Positions 60,251 through 64,000 of a stretch of DNA of 64,000 nucleotides are shown in pieces. This stretch comes from Rhodococcus ruber (lineage in GTDB: Bacteria > Actinomycetota > Actinomycetes > Mycobacteriales > Mycobacteriaceae). Position numbers and translations under genes: made by a program. The DNA is taken from contig NZ_JAPWIJ010000017.1 of the NCBI RefSeq assembly GCF_027270735.1, positions 1-64,000 of the forward strand. Direction: 5' to 3'. Under the pieces are notes generated by a model. That model was not told the DNA's origin. It worked only from the letters and a program-made list of their open reading frames with translations, and did not search any database. Numbering within the stretch: the first letter of the stretch is position 1; every line of letters starts with the position of its first letter.

Positions 60251-61544
60251 CATCGAAGCCGATAGGCGTCGCCGTACTCGGACTCGGAAACGTCGGCAGC
60301 GAGGTCGTCCGAATCCTCACCGAGAATGCAGAGGATTTCGAGGCGAGAATCGGTGCGCCACTGGAGATTCGAGGCATCGCGGTGCGTCGGGTCGACGGCG
60401 ATCGCGGAGTGCCGGCCGAGCTGCTCACCGACGATCCGTCGGAGCTGGTCGGCCGCGACGACGTCGACATCGTCGTCGAGGTGCTCGGCGGCATCGACAT
60501 TCCCCGCAAGCTCGTGCTCTCTGCCCTCGAGAAGGGCAAGTCCGTCATCACCGCGAACAAGGCCCTCCTGGCCGAGTACACCGGCGAACTTGCGGACGCT
60601 GCCGAGAAGTCGCGTGCCGACCTGTATTTCGAGGCGGCCGTGGCCGGAGCCATCCCGGTCGTTCGTCCCCTGATGCAGTCCCTCGCGGGCGACCGCGTGA
60701 ACAAGGTGGCCGGCATCGTCAACGGCACCACCAACTTCATTCTCTCCGCCATGGACGAGACTGGAGCGGACTACGCCGAAACCCTTGCCGAGGCAGGACG
60801 TCTGGGCTACGCCGAAGCCGACCCGACCGCCGACGTCGAAGGCTACGACGCGGCGTCCAAGGCGGCGATCCTTGCCTCGATCGCCTTCCATACCCGCGTC
60901 ACCGCAGGCGACGTCTACCGCGAGGGGATCAGCAAGATCACCTCGGACGATCTCGAAACCGCGAAGTCACTGGACTGCACCATCAAGCTGCTGGCCATCT
61001 GCGAGCGGATCGTCACGCCCAAGGGCAAGGAGCGAATCTCCGCTCGTGTCTACCCGGCACTCGTTCCGCTGAACCACCCGTTGGCATCGGTCAACGGCGC
61101 ATTCAACGCCGTGGTCGTCGAAGCCGAGGCTGCCGGCCGCCTGATGTTCTACGGGCAGGGCGCAGGCGGTGCACCGACTGCGTCCGCCGTGCTCGGCGAC
61201 CTGGTGATGGCCGCGCGCAACAAGTTCTACGGTGGCCGCGGCCCGCTGGAGTCCAAGTACGCCAAGCTCAAGGTGGCCCCGATGGGTGACATCCTCACCC
61301 GGTACTACGTCAGCATGCAGGTGGCCGACAAGCCCGGCGTTCTCGCTACCGTGGCCGCCGAATTCTCCAAGCGCGACGTCAGCATCTCCACCGTGCGCCA
61401 GCAGGGCTCGGGTGACGGAGCCAGGCTCGTCGTCGTCACCCACCTCGCGGCCGATTCCGCACTGTCCGAAACCGTTGCATCGCTCGAGCAGCTCGATGTG
61501 GTCGTCCACGTCGCCAGCGTTCTCCGATTGGAAGGCACCACCGT

Positions 61545-61548
<4 letters not shown>
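60247..61548 (+). CDS. hom: Homoserine dehydrogenase
   Basis: 433 residues: NAD(P) Rossmann loop [17 protein letters not shown] (8-24), catalytic domain with [38 protein letters not shown], and [25 protein letters not shown] (outline), and a C-terminal ACT domain (about 345-425) with [23 protein letters not shown], which in this enzyme mediates threonine feedback. It reduces aspartate semialdehyde to homoserine. ATGA overlaps on both sides. Confidence 0.97.
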
Positions 61549-63564
<2,016 letters not shown>

Positions 63565-63583
63565 CAAACGCCGAGTAGGGTTC

Positions 63584-63612
63584 TTGCCGAGTGGGGACAA
63601 CGGCGCTATGGT
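63584..63612 (+). promoter_or_regulatory. rho: Probable sigma-A promoter of rho
   Basis: TTGCCG (63584-63589) and TATGGT (63607-63612) are separated by exactly 17 bases. Transcription from about 63619 would give a leader of about 250 nt before the rho GTG, containing the upstream ORF at 63781-63876 and several complementary words (for example CTCGGAT near 63744 and ATCCGAG near 63792). Long rho leaders subject to Rho-dependent attenuation are known in other bacteria; its use here is inference. Confidence 0.5.
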
Positions 63613-63780
63613 GAACCCTGTCCGTACATCGTGCGCTTCAGACGCCGGTTTCGTCAGGGCATTCAGGTCGCTGTATTCGGGGGATTCAAACGTCCGAGTG
63701 ATGTGACGCTCCTGACTCGATCCTTCCCGTAGTTCTCTGCGGTCTCGGATCGATGGTGTCGTCGACGGAGTGCGTCGAAC

Positions 63781-63876
63781 ATGAACGGCAATATCCGAGT
63801 TCGGCAGAACGTCGAACTGCGGAACGAACCCTCGGCTGCGCATCGAGCGAGCGAGGGAAGGAAAGGACCTCCGTGA
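63781..63876 (+). CDS. Leader ORF of rho, 31 aa
   Basis: A short open frame, MNGNIRVRQNVELRNEPSAA then HRASEGRKGPP, whose TGA (63874-63876) overlaps the rho GTG (63873-63875) by the same GTGA arrangement used in the operons of this window. GGAG (63767-63770) lies 10 bases before the ATG. Its own final codons cover the rho ribosome binding site (GAAAGGA). It may couple or gate rho translation. It may also be fortuitous; no homology information is available. Confidence 0.4.
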   Translation: MNGNIRVRQNVELRNEPSAAHRASEGRKGPP

Positions 63877-64000
63877 CCGATACGGAACTTATCTCTGCGC
63901 CCGAAACGTCACGCCGACGTGCAGGCCTGTCCGGAATGGTTCTCACCGAGCTACGCAGCCTCGCTGGTGAACTCGGAATAAAGAGCATCTCCGGCATGCG
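63873..64000 (+). CDS. rho: Transcription termination factor Rho, 5' end only
   Basis: 42 complete codons before the window ends. GTG start with AAAGGA about 6 bases upstream; the product starts MTDTELISAPETSRRRAGL and continues SGMVLTELRSLAGELGIKSI, the N-terminal Rho SAP-like helix-extended region (LxxLRxLAxxLGIxxxSGMRK) that precedes the primary RNA-binding domain. Rho downstream of thrB is the standard order in mycolata, which supports the call. The ATPase core lies outside the window. Confidence 0.95.
   Translation, partial: MTDTELISAPETSRRRAGLSGMVLTELRSLAGELGIKSISGM

Overview
The window looks like a chromosomal segment of a high-GC mycolic-acid actinobacterium, most likely Rhodococcus sensu lato (the fascians/Rhodococcoides side is my guess). 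The evidence is the conserved argS-lysA-hom-thrC-thrB-rho order, F420-dependent oxidoreductase use, the three-subunit proton-translocating transhydrogenase, a type VI/LigB-like ATP-dependent DNA ligase, many GTG/TTG starts, and 1-4 nt start/stop overlaps (ATGA, GTGA, TGATG) inside operons. I see no rRNA, insertion sequence, integrase, phage gene or CRISPR array; most of the window reads as ordinary core and metabolic chromosome.

Layout. 1-3.4 kb is the most accessory-looking part: a gene-poor kilobase with a degenerate GACAAACGCGAGCG-type repeat, a small GNAT protein, a DUF4357-like protein, an orphan colicin-immunity-like protein with an inverted repeat just before its ribosome binding site, and an excisionase-type HTH protein. 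3.5-5.4 kb carries an azoreductase-type flavoprotein and an LCP cell-wall ligase. 5.5-8.85 kb (minus strand) is a TPP-riboswitch-controlled thiamine-precursor salvage operon (tenA, thiY, thiX, thiZ). 8.9-14.4 kb holds a sugar MFS porter, a lipoprotein, a type-B carboxylesterase and the DNA ligase.

14.5-22.7 kb is a tightly coupled eight-gene operon for reductive pyrimidine (or hydantoin) catabolism: beta-ureidopropionase-like amidase, dihydropyrimidinase/hydantoinase, an F420-type LLM oxidoreductase, a two-permease NMT1-type ABC importer, and a class III omega-aminotransferase. No canonical dihydropyrimidine dehydrogenase is present, which makes the LLM enzyme the interesting member. Its expected products (malonate or methylmalonate semialdehyde) are substrates for MmsA at 45.1 kb.

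22.8-34 kb: a GlcD-type FAD oxidase, a peptidase S51/HIT pair, pntAA-pntAB-pntB, a membrane protein, a phosphotransferase, a thioesterase and BenE. Two small unrecognised proteins (24411-24722 and 30274-30600) are paralogues of each other that align without a gap; the second sits below a perfect CRP/GlxR-type site. 33.6-38.5 kb is an N-acetylglucosamine module: a DasR/NagR-like GntR regulator, EIIA and EIIB on one strand, and EIIC-nagA-nagB on the other, with a dre-like site between them.

38.5-45 kb: shikimate-dehydrogenase-like protein, exported DUF1524 HNH nuclease, small hydrophilic protein, quinone-reductase-like enzyme, and an SNF2 helicase/SWIM-finger pair. 45.1-50.5 kb is a complete lower valine-degradation operon (mmsA, isobutyryl-CoA dehydrogenase, HIBYL-CoA hydrolase, mmsB, enoyl-CoA hydratase). 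50.5-57 kb carries an actin-fold protein, MarR regulator, DUF2254 membrane protein, tRNA-Cys, methyltransferase, coiled-coil protein, tRNA-Arg and the DUF305/DUF3105 pair. 57.2-64 kb is argS-lysA-hom-thrC-thrB, then a long rho leader containing a 31-codon upstream ORF whose stop overlaps the rho start, and the first 42 codons of rho.
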